Source: Curtobacterium flaccumfaciens
GTDB taxonomy: Bacteria > Actinomycetota > Actinomycetes > Actinomycetales > Microbacteriaceae
Reading direction: 5' to 3'
DNA length: 36,424 nt
Assembly (NCBI RefSeq): GCF_013359815.1
Contig: NZ_JABMCF010000025.1
Location: forward strand, 1 to 36,424
The translations under genes were made by a program, and so were the position numbers. The notes under the pieces are model-generated. The model ran no database searches, was not told where the DNA came from, and saw only the letters and a list, made by a program, of their open reading frames with translations. Within the stretch, counting starts at the first letter, position 1, and every line of letters begins with the position of its first letter. Of this stretch, positions 25,376 through 32,648 are shown piece by piece.

Positions 25376-26289
25376 CCGACACCGTCACCACCACCCACAC
25401 CGTCGCTGCCGGATCCGGCACGGCCGACGTCACCGTCGCCGTGATCGGTGCCGGCGGCAAGATGGGCACCCGCGTCTCGAACAACTTCGCGAAGAGCGAG
25501 TACACCACCCTGTACAGCGAGGCCTCGCCCGCCGGCCAGGAGCGCATCCAGGCCCTCGGCCGCGAGATCACCGACAGCCTCGACGCCGCGAAGGCCGCCG
25601 ACGTCGTCATCCTCGCCGTCCCGGACGTCCTGCTCGGCACCATCTCGGAGCAGCTCGTCCCCGTCATGAAGCCCGGCGCGTCGATCCTGACGCTCGACCC
25701 CGCGGCCGCCTACGCCGGTCTGCTGGCGAAGCGCGAGGACATCCACTACGCCGTGGCGCACCCGTGCCACCCGTCGGTGTTCCTCGAGCGCACCACCAAG
25801 GCCGAGTGGGACGACACCTTCGGTGGCATCGCCGCCCCGCAGGAGGTCATCGCGGCCTTCGACGCCTCGGAGTCGCTCGGCGACGAGGGCGACCGCGCCA
25901 AGGCCGTCGCCGAGGCCGTCATCACCACCATGTACGCCCCGGTCATCCAGGTGCACTGGGTCACGGTGAAGCAGCTCGCCGTGCTCGAGCCGACCCTGGT
26001 CGAGACCATCGCCTGCATGATCGGCGACTTCCTCAACGACGCCCTCGAAGAAACGGTCACCGGTGTCGGCGTGCCCCGCGAGGCCGCCCGCGCCATGCTC
26101 TACGGCCACACCTGGATCGCGCTGACCAACGGCCTGCGCGGCTCGAACCCGTTCTCCGACGCCTGCCACATCGCGATGGGCTACGGCCGCGAGAAGCTCA
26201 TCAAGGAGGACTGGAAGCAGGTCTTCGACGACAGCGAGCTCGACTCGGTCATCGCGAAGATGCTCAAGATCGACGCAGTCCGGCGCTGA
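25372..26289 (+). CDS. apnO: NAD-dependent oxidoreductase, probable D-apionate oxidoisomerase
   Basis: The 305-residue protein has a Rossmann NAD site VIGAGGKMG (24-32), ADVVILAVPD at the end of beta4, and LDPAAAYAGLL followed by VAHPCHPSVFLERT and DTFGGIAAPQ. The C-terminal helical domain (about 180-305; LEPTLVETIACMIGDFL, MGYGREKLIKEDWKQVFDD) resembles the 6-phosphogluconate-dehydrogenase-like C-terminal domain. The HPCHP segment and overall layout fit ApnO, which oxidises and isomerises D-apionate to 3-oxo-isoapionate. It is the last gene of the operon. A 20-residue N-terminal tail precedes the fold. A strong hairpin lies 48 bases after the stop. Confidence 0.72.
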   Translation: MTDTVTTTHTVAAGSGTADVTVAVIGAGGKMGTRVSNNFAKSEYTTLYSEASPAGQERIQALGREITDSLDAAKAADVVILAVPDVLLGTISEQLVPVMKPGASILTLDPAAAYAGLLAKREDIHYAVAHPCHPSVFLERTTKAEWDDTFGGIAAPQEVIAAFDASESLGDEGDRAKAVAEAVITTMYAPVIQVHWVTVKQLAVLEPTLVETIACMIGDFLNDALEETVTGVGVPREAARAMLYGHTWIALTNGLRGSNPFSDACHIAMGYGREKLIKEDWKQVFDDSELDSVIAKMLKIDAVRR

Positions 26290-26321
26290 GCCGGACCGCC
26301 ACCGACCACCGCGCCGACCCG

Positions 26322-27917
26322 TCAGCGCGCCCGGACCGGAACGCCCCGCCGACCCCCTTCCGGCGGGGCGTTCCCCGTGCCGTCGGCGGCCATGAACCCG
26401 CGCGGCCCCCACGCCTCCGCCAGCGTGATCGAGGCCACGCCCGGCACCGTCAGCGCCCGCACCGCGTCGGCGAACCACCGCTCGGCGGCCGGCGTGTGCT
26501 GCGCCGGGTCGGTCGCGTCCGGAACGGTCTCCGGCCCGTACCCGTGCTCGACGGTCGCGTCCGTCACGACCCGAGTCGGCGCCGTCGCCACCGCGTTGAA
26601 CCGTGGCCGCAGCGTCACCGGTCCGACGTGCAGCGCCCTGCCGGCGGCCAGCCTGGAGGCGCTGCTCACCACCCAGCGCTGCATCCGGATCGACTCGGTC
26701 ACCTGTTCGGGCGACCGGTCGTGCATCTGCGGCGTCACGCTGCAGGTCAGGGGGCCGTCCCAACCCGAGAACACCGCGATCGACCGGTTCAGCTCGGTGA
26801 AGTGGGCACGGGTGCCGGCGACGACCTCCAGCGCGCCGACCGCTGCCACCGCTTCGCGCAGTGCCCGCTGCAGCGCCGGCGTCGTCACGTGCGACACCGG
26901 GTCGAACGCCCCGACGCGAGCCACCGGCCCGCCCGCGAGCACCGCGTCGATCGCCGCGCGCAGCAGCACCGGGTCGTCGGTGACGAACCGGACGTCCAGG
27001 GGAGCGCCACCCGCGTCCCGCCGGGCCGAGGCGAGCACCGCCTCGACGTTCGGTGCCCCGAGGACCGGTTCGACCAGGATCGGGAACCCGCGGAGCAGGT
27101 CGGCATCGTCCGGGCGCGCAGCGAGCGGTGCCGAACCCGCGAGCAGCTGGAGCGTCGGCGACGGCGTGACCACGGCACCGGGACCCGGCCCGTCGGGCGC
27201 CGCGAGGTCCGAGGCGGGGGAGGCCGCGCCTCCCGGCCGGGTGCCCGGAACACCTGCCGGATCGACCGCCGTCGCACGCAGGGTGAGCCCCTGCCGGACC
27301 GTCGTCCCCGGCGTGATCGCGACCGGGAAGGGTTCGGCGAGCGGCGTCGAGTAGGTCTTGAACGAGGCGTCGGTCCAGTTGCGCTGGTCCTCCATCTCGA
27401 ACACGTCGCCGGTCAGGTCGAGTGACAGCGCGGTCGCGCCCACCGACCAGTCGAGCCCGGCGACGTCGACGGCCGGCTGGTGCGGCGCGATCCAGAACGG
27501 GAACGCCGTCGCGGTGGTGTCACCGGACGGATGCCGCACCGTGAGCGGCTGCTCGGCCAGGGTCGGCGGGTGCAGGACGACGAGCCCGACGCGGTTGCGG
27601 CGGAAGGCCTTCGTGACGGTCCCGACCGCGGCGACCCGCAGGGTGTCGTCGTCGAGCGTGACCTCGAGGACGGTGCGCACGACCTCGACGCCGTCGTACC
27701 GTGCGCTGGCCTCGATGCGGATGCTGCCCTCGTCGCCGTCCACCGTCCGTGTCGACACCGTGTCGTCGGCGGTGCGCCAGTCGTGGTCGCGGACGACGAA
27801 CCGGACGGCACGCAGGACGAGCACGCCCCGGAACGTGACGTCGGCGAGTTCGGCTCCGCGCAGGGCCAGACGCCAGGGCCCGACGGACACGATCTCGTCG
27901 TTCGACGTCGCAGTCAT
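26322..27917 (-). CDS. apnL: Probable D-apionate lactonase
   Basis: The 531-residue cytoplasmic protein (no signal peptide) opens with a beta-sandwich (about 1-230) containing RRNRVGLVVLHPPTLAEQPL, FPFWIAPHQPAVDV and the very distinctive EMEDQRNWTDASFKTYSTPL (about 172-191), followed by a TIM-barrel-like region (about 260-480; TDDPVLLRAAIDAVLAGG, VAGTRAHFTELNRS, CSVTPQMHDRS, GPVTLRPRFNAVAT). I recognise this architecture as ApnL, which hydrolyses D-apionolactone to D-apionate. It converges with the apionate operon and diverges from an SDR across operator copy 3. The C-terminal codons overlap the operon's terminator hairpin. The Ala/Pro/Gly insertion around 225-260 looks like a linker. Confidence 0.7.
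   Translation of the reverse strand: MTATSNDEIVSVGPWRLALRGAELADVTFRGVLVLRAVRFVVRDHDWRTADDTVSTRTVDGDEGSIRIEASARYDGVEVVRTVLEVTLDDDTLRVAAVGTVTKAFRRNRVGLVVLHPPTLAEQPLTVRHPSGDTTATAFPFWIAPHQPAVDVAGLDWSVGATALSLDLTGDVFEMEDQRNWTDASFKTYSTPLAEPFPVAITPGTTVRQGLTLRATAVDPAGVPGTRPGGAASPASDLAAPDGPGPGAVVTPSPTLQLLAGSAPLAARPDDADLLRGFPILVEPVLGAPNVEAVLASARRDAGGAPLDVRFVTDDPVLLRAAIDAVLAGGPVARVGAFDPVSHVTTPALQRALREAVAAVGALEVVAGTRAHFTELNRSIAVFSGWDGPLTCSVTPQMHDRSPEQVTESIRMQRWVVSSASRLAAGRALHVGPVTLRPRFNAVATAPTRVVTDATVEHGYGPETVPDATDPAQHTPAAERWFADAVRALTVPGVASITLAEAWGPRGFMAADGTGNAPPEGGRRGVPVRAR
26338..26374 (+). terminator. Perfect 14-bp hairpin ending the operon
   Basis: GGAACGCCCCGCCG (26338-26351) and CGGCGGGGCGTTCC (26361-26374) with a 9-nt loop. 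It lies 48 bases after the ApnO-like gene's stop and inside the last codons of the convergent lactonase gene, so the coding sequence there doubles as a terminator. Confidence 0.7.
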
Positions 27918-27934
27918 GGTGCATGCCGAGCACC

Positions 27935-27947
27935 GGTCAACCGGTTG
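27935..27947. promoter_or_regulatory. Operator copy 3, GGTCAACCGGTTG
   Basis: The same CAACCGGTTG core (27938-27947) as the two copies beside the FadR-type regulator, placed 17 bases upstream of the lactonase start and 50 bases upstream of the SDR start. It could control both divergent genes. Confidence 0.7.
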
Positions 27948-27997
27948 GGCAATGATGGGGGCGACGGAGCAGTGCTGCTCCGAGGACGGAGTCCCAC

Positions 27998-28759
27998 ATG
28001 ACCGCACGACTCGACGGCCGGACCGCACTCGTCACGGGAGCGGGAGCCGGCATCGGCCGCGCGATCGCCGACCGCTTCGTGGCCGAGGGGGCGACCGTCG
28101 TCTACGCCGACCGCGACGCCGAAGCGGCCGCCGGTGCTGCTTCCGCAGCCGGCCCGACCGCGACCGGCCTGACGATGGACATCGCCGACGAGGCGAGCGT
28201 GGCCGCAGGGTTCGCCGACCTGGCCGAGCGTGGTGCGACCCCCGACGTGGTGGTCGCGAACGCCGGTGTGCAGCTGTTCGGCCACGACGCGAAGGTCGCC
28301 GACCTGTCGCTCGAGACCTGGGACCGCACGGTCGCGGTCAACCTCACCGGCACGTTCCTGACGATCAAGCACGCCGTCCGGGCGATGCTCGAGAACGGCA
28401 CCGGCGGGTCGGTCATCGCCACCGGGTCGCCCACCGGCCTGAACGGCGAGGGCGCCGACTTCGCGGCGTACTCCTCGACCAAGGGCGGCATCCACGCACT
28501 CGTCCGGGCGACCGCGATGGCCTACGCGCGGGACGGCATCCGGGTGAACACGGTCGTGCCGGGCTACACCGAGACCGGCCTCGTGTCGGCGATCTCCGGC
28601 GACCCCGAGGCCCGTGCGGCGATCGTCGCCCGCACCCCGCTCGGTCGCCCGGGCACCCCCGACGACGTCACCGGGATCATGGTCTACCTCGCCAGCCCGG
28701 AGTCGTCCTACGCCACCGGAGCGGAGTTCCGCGTCGACGGCGGCATGACGAGCCTCTGA
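27998..28759 (+). CDS. SDR family oxidoreductase, candidate apiose or tetritol dehydrogenase
   Basis: The 253-residue classical SDR has TGAGAGIG (14-21), ADRD at the end of beta2 (favouring NAD), ANAG, and the catalytic block with Ser in ATGSPTGL and YSSTK. GSPTGL and VVPGYTETGL are typical of sugar and polyol dehydrogenase-like SDRs. A GAGGACGGAG ribosome site precedes ATG 27998. It is divergent from the lactonase with an operator between. Since a lactonase needs a lactone, oxidation of D-apiose to apionolactone is the natural role, although the described ApsD is, as I recall, a Gfo/Idh/MocA protein. Oxidation of erythritol or threitol to L-erythrulose is the alternative. Confidence 0.75.
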   Translation: MTARLDGRTALVTGAGAGIGRAIADRFVAEGATVVYADRDAEAAAGAASAAGPTATGLTMDIADEASVAAGFADLAERGATPDVVVANAGVQLFGHDAKVADLSLETWDRTVAVNLTGTFLTIKHAVRAMLENGTGGSVIATGSPTGLNGEGADFAAYSSTKGGIHALVRATAMAYARDGIRVNTVVPGYTETGLVSAISGDPEARAAIVARTPLGRPGTPDDVTGIMVYLASPESSYATGAEFRVDGGMTSL

Positions 28760-28789
28760 CCCGCCTCACGCCCCGCCCGTCCTGCGAAA

Positions 28790-28828
28790 GCGACAGTGTT
28801 CCGCCGAACGTTCGCGGCACACTGTCGC
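28790..28828. repeat. Large palindrome between convergent genes
   Basis: GCGACAGTGT (28790-28799) and ACACTGTCGC (28819-28828) are perfect; inside, CCGC pairs with GCGG around a central AACGTT. It lies 30 bases after the SDR stop and about 107 bases after the DUF1648 gene's stop on the other strand, so it may terminate both. It shares GCGACAGT with the element at 7590. Confidence 0.65.
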
Positions 28829-28935
28829 CCTGACGGGACAGTCACCGGAGCGGTCACGAGGTGTGTCGCTTCCGCGCACAGGTCCCGCCCGCCGCCGAAC
28901 CCGCCACACCGCCCTGGAGGCCCGTTGCGGCCCCG

Positions 28936-29892
28936 TCAGTCCGTCTCGCGCCCGGCGAGCAGCGCGCCCAGAGCTGCGGCACCGCCCGCAGCGTCGGGCA
29001 CGGTCACCATCCGCGCCTGCCCGCCGCGGAGCCGCGCGACCAACCCCGGCCCGGACCGCACGACGTAGGCGACACCGCGGCCCGAGATGCGGTAGCCCCA
29101 GCCGCCCCACTGACCCGGGGACACCGGCTCCCAGCCGCACGACTCGATGCGGTCCAGCGGGACGCGCATGAGGGGGATCCTCGTCCAGGTGGACGTGAGC
29201 CGCATGCCGCGACGGTCGACGGTGAGCTCCACCCGCGCCAGCACCAGCACAGCGAGCCCCGCGAGCACCATCGCCAGGCCGGAGACGACCGCCGTCGTCA
29301 CCCCGGCCGATGCCGTCCAGACGGCGGTGCCGACGCCGAGCACCACGACGACTACCCCGAGCACCGCGAACCACCGGCTGCCGACGCGTGCGCGCCAGGC
29401 GACGCGGGTGTCGGGCCCGACCGCCAGGGGAGCGACCTCGTGGGCCGGCACGGGTGCAGCGACCCGGAACAGTGCGAGCACGGGGACGGCGGCGACCACC
29501 ACGGCGACGAGCAGGAACGGGACCGTCCACCAGGGGGACAGGGTGCCGTCGCCGGCCGTGTTCGTCCACGCGAGCACGACCCAGGCCGTGCCGAGGGTCC
29601 CGGCCAGCAGGTTCGCGACGAGCAGCACCGTGGCTGCCGTCCGCCTGTCGCGCCAGCGCAGCGCGGAGAACGCGAGTACGACGGCCACCAGTGCCACCGC
29701 CAGGGTGACCCAGAAGGCCGTCCACGGTGATCCCCAGCCGTCGGCGGTGCCGTCCGTCCGGAAGTGGATCGCGATCCGCGCGGGCATGGTGGACGCTGCG
29801 AGGACCGCGGTGAGTACCAGTCCCACCGCGACCAGGAGCCCTGGTGCCGTCACGGCCAGCCGTGTGCCGGTGGTCATCGGTCGAGTCGTCAT
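28936..29892 (-). CDS. DUF1648-domain membrane protein
   Basis: The 318-residue protein has a first hydrophobic segment followed by MPARIAIHFRTDGTADGWGS, the DUF1648 signature, then about five more membrane segments (WTAFWVTLAVALVAVVLAF, ATVLLVANLLAGTLGTAW, WTVPFLLVAVVVAAVPVLAL, WFAVLGVVVVVLGVG, VVSGLAMVLAGLAVLVLA). The C-terminal 100 residues are soluble and PH-like (VELTVDRRGMRLTSTWTRIPLMRVPLDRIESCGW). This pairing is common downstream of a short GntR regulator, here overlapping by ATGA. Function is unknown; related proteins belong to cell-envelope stress or antibiotic response units. Confidence 0.8.
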   Translation of the reverse strand: MTTRPMTTGTRLAVTAPGLLVAVGLVLTAVLAASTMPARIAIHFRTDGTADGWGSPWTAFWVTLAVALVAVVLAFSALRWRDRRTAATVLLVANLLAGTLGTAWVVLAWTNTAGDGTLSPWWTVPFLLVAVVVAAVPVLALFRVAAPVPAHEVAPLAVGPDTRVAWRARVGSRWFAVLGVVVVVLGVGTAVWTASAGVTTAVVSGLAMVLAGLAVLVLARVELTVDRRGMRLTSTWTRIPLMRVPLDRIESCGWEPVSPGQWGGWGYRISGRGVAYVVRSGPGLVARLRGGQARMVTVPDAAGGAAALGALLAGRETD

Positions 29893-30239
29893 CGTGCCCC
29901 CTTGATCATCGTGAACAGGTCGTCGAGCGAGACGCCCAGGGTGTCCGCCTGGTCACGCAGCTCGTCGACGAGCGTGCGCAACCGGTCGAACGAGGCGTTG
30001 CCCGATCGCAGGACCGTCGCACCGCGGCCGCGCCGCAACTCGATCAGTCCGTCGTCCTGCAGCAGCGCGTAGGCGCGCAGGACGGTGTGCATGTTGACGT
30101 CGACCGAGGCGGCGAGGTCCCGCGCAGCGGGCAGCCGCTCGCCGTTCCGGAGCTCGCCGCGGGCGATCGCATGGCGGATCTGGGTGGCGACCTGGTCTGC
30201 CAGGGTCGCTCGCGCCTGCGGGTCGACGGTGATCAACAT
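29889..30239 (-). CDS. YtrA-type GntR regulator
   Basis: The 116-residue protein is a winged helix of the short YtrA subfamily: LADQVATQIRHAIARGELRNGERLPAARDLAASVDVNMHTVLRAYALLQDDGLIELRRGRGATV (about 13-75), with a 40-residue helical tail for dimerisation and no ligand domain. The start is an ATG directly behind a strong TAGAAT -10, so the mRNA is probably leaderless. A palindrome covers that -10, pointing to tight autorepression of itself and the overlapping DUF1648 gene. Confidence 0.88.
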   Translation of the reverse strand: MLITVDPQARATLADQVATQIRHAIARGELRNGERLPAARDLAASVDVNMHTVLRAYALLQDDGLIELRRGRGATVLRSGNASFDRLRTLVDELRDQADTLGVSLDDLFTMIKGAR

Positions 30240-30258
30240 GTTCGCATTCTATGCGAAC
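30240..30258. promoter_or_regulatory. GntR operator over a TAGAAT -10
   Basis: GTTCGCAT (30240-30247), spacer TCT, then ATGCGAAC (30251-30258) is a perfect 8-bp inverted repeat touching the start codon of the GntR gene. Its centre reads TAGAAT (30251-30246) on the minus strand, six bases before the ATG. Operator and -10 are therefore one sequence. Confidence 0.7.
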
Positions 30259-30305
30259 AATCCGGCATCGCACCGGGGCTGGTCCACCCGTTCGGAACCC
30301 GTTTG

Positions 30306-30335
30306 GCCGCGGAACGCAGCACGTGGTTCCGCGGC
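30306..30335. repeat. Perfect 10-bp inverted repeat GCCGCGGAAC
   Basis: GCCGCGGAAC (30306-30315) and GTTCCGCGGC (30326-30335) with a 10-nt loop, 26 bases upstream of the small protein at 30362. It could be an operator; no gene ends nearby in a way that needs a terminator. Confidence 0.4.
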
Positions 30336-30347
30336 TCCCGGCACGCG

Positions 30348-30353
30348 TACCGT
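30348..30353 (+). promoter_or_regulatory. -10 element TACCGT
   Basis: TACCGT lies eight bases before the ATG at 30362, giving a leader of at most one or two bases. It supports this start for the small protein. Confidence 0.35.
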
Positions 30354-30361
30354 CCGTCTCG

Positions 30362-30556
30362 ATGACCGAATCACCCACCACCACCGCCCCGTCGAACTAC
30401 GAGTCCGCCGACGGTGTGGACCCCCTGCACGTCACCACCTACCGACAGGTCCGCAAGGCCGCCCGCCGCGGACACGCGCTGCCCGGCGACGCCGGAGAGC
30501 CGTCCCTCGCCGACCTCGTGAACGCCCGGAAGAACGGCACCGCCGAGTCCCGCTGA
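30362..30556 (+). CDS. Small acidic/basic protein of unknown function (64 aa)
   Basis: The 64-residue protein has no signal peptide or membrane segment. Notable parts are NYESADGVDPLHVTTYRQVRKAARRGHALPGDAGEPSLADLVNARKNG; the Arg/Lys-rich middle could bind nucleic acid or another protein. I do not recognise a family. The frame is supported by a -10-like box eight bases upstream, by a palindrome before it and by the lack of any competing gene. Confidence 0.5.
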   Translation: MTESPTTTAPSNYESADGVDPLHVTTYRQVRKAARRGHALPGDAGEPSLADLVNARKNGTAESR

Positions 30557-30632
30557 CGCAAGCTCACGATCCGGTCTCGACCAGGTCTCGATCGGGACAC
30601 GACGACGCGAACGGCACGACGGCGCTGCCACG

Positions 30633-31169
30633 ATGACGTCCATGGTCTCCTTCCGGTACGCACTGCCCCTCGTCGTCGTGAGCGCGGTCCTCGCGTCCGG
30701 CTCGCTCGCCGGTTGCTCGGCCGATACCGATACCCACGCCGACGCAGCAGCGCGGTCGACGTCGACCCCGAAGGCGACCTCGGAGACCTCGGACGCCCAG
30801 CCCGCGGGCGGCGCGACGGACCCGATGGAAGAGGACCGGAGTGCTGCGGCGATCTGCGGCCAGATCAGTGCGCTGACGACGATCTCGCTGAACGCGACGG
30901 TCGGCCGCAGCCAGGGCGACCTCTCCGAGGCGCAGTACCAGGCACTGATCGCCGCGGAACGCTTCGGCTACGAGCACCTGTCGAGCACCGACGAGGAGCT
31001 CGACGACGCGATCGACTACGCGCACGAGTACCTCGACGCGCACCCCGCACCGAAGTCCGGGCCGGCGCTCGAGATGACCCCCGAGTGGGAACTCGTCGGG
31101 CGGACCCTGATCACCGCGTGCCGGGGTGCCGGGTCGAACGTCGTGGGCACCGCCCAGTACGGCGGCTGA
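30633..31169 (+). CDS. Lipoprotein of unknown function
   Basis: The 178-residue precursor has a signal peptide (FRYALPLVVVSAVLASGSLAGC) with lipobox SLAG-C and lipidated Cys at about 28, then a Ser/Thr/Ala/Asp-rich linker to about 68 and a helical domain (ICGQISALTTISLNATVGRSQGDLSEAQYQALIAAERFGYEHL; DDAIDYAHEYL). Two Cys in ICGQ and TACRG may pair. ATG 30633 or 30642 is possible; both give the same mature protein. No family recognised. Confidence 0.7.
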   Translation: MTSMVSFRYALPLVVVSAVLASGSLAGCSADTDTHADAAARSTSTPKATSETSDAQPAGGATDPMEEDRSAAAICGQISALTTISLNATVGRSQGDLSEAQYQALIAAERFGYEHLSSTDEELDDAIDYAHEYLDAHPAPKSGPALEMTPEWELVGRTLITACRGAGSNVVGTAQYGG

Positions 31170-31178
31170 CGACCCGGA

Positions 31179-32627
31179 TCAGGGTCCCGTGACCGCCGTC
31201 ACGAGCGCGTCGAGCGCGCGGTCGAGCTCCGGCATCGTCACGGCGCCGTAGCCGAACACGATGCCCGGCGGCGTGCTGCCCGGCGCGAGCCCGTACTCCT
31301 CGAGCGACGCGACGAGCACCCCGGCGTCCGCCAACCGACGCGCGATCTGCGCCCCCGTGGTCGGACCCGACCACGTGACCACCGCGTGCAGTCCGCCGTT
31401 CAGAGCACGGGCCTCCAGACCGGCGACGCCGCCGAGCCGAGCCGCGATCCGGGCCCGGCGGTGCGTGTAGTCCCGCCGGACCCGACCGAGGTGTCGTCGC
31501 AGCGCGCCCGTCCGCAGCAGGTGCACGAGCGCGGCCTGCACCGGTTCGGCGACGACCGCGCCACGTGCCCGACGCGCACCGAGCACCGCGTCCGCCACCG
31601 GAGAACCCGCCGCTGCAGTCGTCGGCAGCACGAGGTAGGCGCACCGCAGCCGGGGGTCGAGCGTCTTCGAGAAGCCGCCGACGTGCAGCACCACACCCTC
31701 GGCGTCGAGTGCGGCCAGTGCGGGCACGGGCGCGCCGCGGTGCCGGAACTCGGAGTCGTAGTCGTCCTCCACCACCACCGTGCCGGTGGCCGCGGCCCAG
31801 GTGAGCAGCCGCCGGCGCCGGGCGACGGGCATCACCGACCCGAGCGGGTACTGGTGCGTCGGGCTGACCAGGACGGCGTCGACCGGTCCGGAGGCTTCGA
31901 GCGCGTCGAGGTCGAGGCCGTGCTCGCCGACCGGGACGCCCACCAGGGACCCACCCGCGCTCGTGACCGCACGGTGTCCGGTGCGGTAGCCGGGGTCCTC
32001 GACGGCGACGACGGGAGCGCGACCCAGCAGCCCCCGCAGCGCCTCGGTGACGAGTGACAGCGCCTCCGAGGTCCCCGCGGTCACGAGCACCCGGTCGACC
32101 GACGTCGTGAACCCGCGGGTCAGGCCGAGCTGGGCGACGACCTGTGCGCGCAGGTCGGGGGAACCGAGGGGCTCTGCGATCGCGTTCCGGAGCGGGGCCG
32201 ACGCCGCTGCGTGCCAGGCTGCCCGCCAGTCCCGCTGCGGGATGGCGGTGACGGCGGGGATGCCCGGACGGCAGTCGATGAGCGAGGACGTCGGGGCCGG
32301 ACCGTCCGGATCGGGGGAGCGGGCGCCGACCGGAGCCGGAGCCGGAGCCGGCGTCATGCCCGCGTCCACCGTCACACTCGCCGCGACCCGGGCGAGGGCA
32401 CCGTGCCGCGTCCGCAGGTACCCCTCGCCGTCGAGCTGCTCGTACGCCGCGACGACGGTGCCCCGGGCCACCCCGAGCTCCGCCGCCAGCGCCCGCGTCG
32501 AGGGCAGCGCATCGCCCTCGCGCAGGGTGCCGTCGTGCACCATCCCGCGCACCCGTGCCACCACTTCGGACACCTTGCTCGACTGGTCCACCGTGATCGC
32601 CCCGATCTGGTCCAGGCACCGGACCAC
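31179..32627 (-). CDS. MocR/PdxR-type regulator with aminotransferase-like domain
   Basis: The 482-residue fusion has an N-terminal GntR winged helix (about 10-80: VRGMVHDGTLREGDALPSTRALAAELGVARGTVVAAYEQLDGEGYL), a Pro/Ala-rich linker (about 85-115) and a fold-type I aminotransferase domain (about 125-480). The PLP site is visible: VTAGTSEALSLV, EDDYDSEF (Asp that holds the pyridine N) and GGFSKTLDPRLRCAY with Lys321. Such proteins sense PLP or amine ligands and control nearby genes. It is divergent, 21 bases apart, from a PNPOx-family gene. The start GTG 32627 is set by the TAGGGT -10 five bases upstream; an open frame continues further but overlaps the divergent gene. Confidence 0.85.
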   Translation of the reverse strand: MVRCLDQIGAITVDQSSKVSEVVARVRGMVHDGTLREGDALPSTRALAAELGVARGTVVAAYEQLDGEGYLRTRHGALARVAASVTVDAGMTPAPAPAPVGARSPDPDGPAPTSSLIDCRPGIPAVTAIPQRDWRAAWHAAASAPLRNAIAEPLGSPDLRAQVVAQLGLTRGFTTSVDRVLVTAGTSEALSLVTEALRGLLGRAPVVAVEDPGYRTGHRAVTSAGGSLVGVPVGEHGLDLDALEASGPVDAVLVSPTHQYPLGSVMPVARRRRLLTWAAATGTVVVEDDYDSEFRHRGAPVPALAALDAEGVVLHVGGFSKTLDPRLRCAYLVLPTTAAAGSPVADAVLGARRARGAVVAEPVQAALVHLLRTGALRRHLGRVRRDYTHRRARIAARLGGVAGLEARALNGGLHAVVTWSGPTTGAQIARRLADAGVLVASLEEYGLAPGSTPPGIVFGYGAVTMPELDRALDALVTAVTGP

Positions 32628-32632
32628 TGGTG

Positions 32633-32642
32633 ACCCTAGCGT
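32633..32642. promoter_or_regulatory. Bidirectional promoter with overlapping -10 elements
   Basis: The ten bases ACCCTAGCGT contain TAGGGT on the minus strand (32638-32633) and TAGCGT on the plus strand (32637-32642), overlapping by the two bases TA. Each is five or six bases from the start codon it serves (GTG 32627 and ATG 32649). Both transcripts would be leaderless. Confidence 0.65.
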
Positions 32643-32648
32643 GACGGC

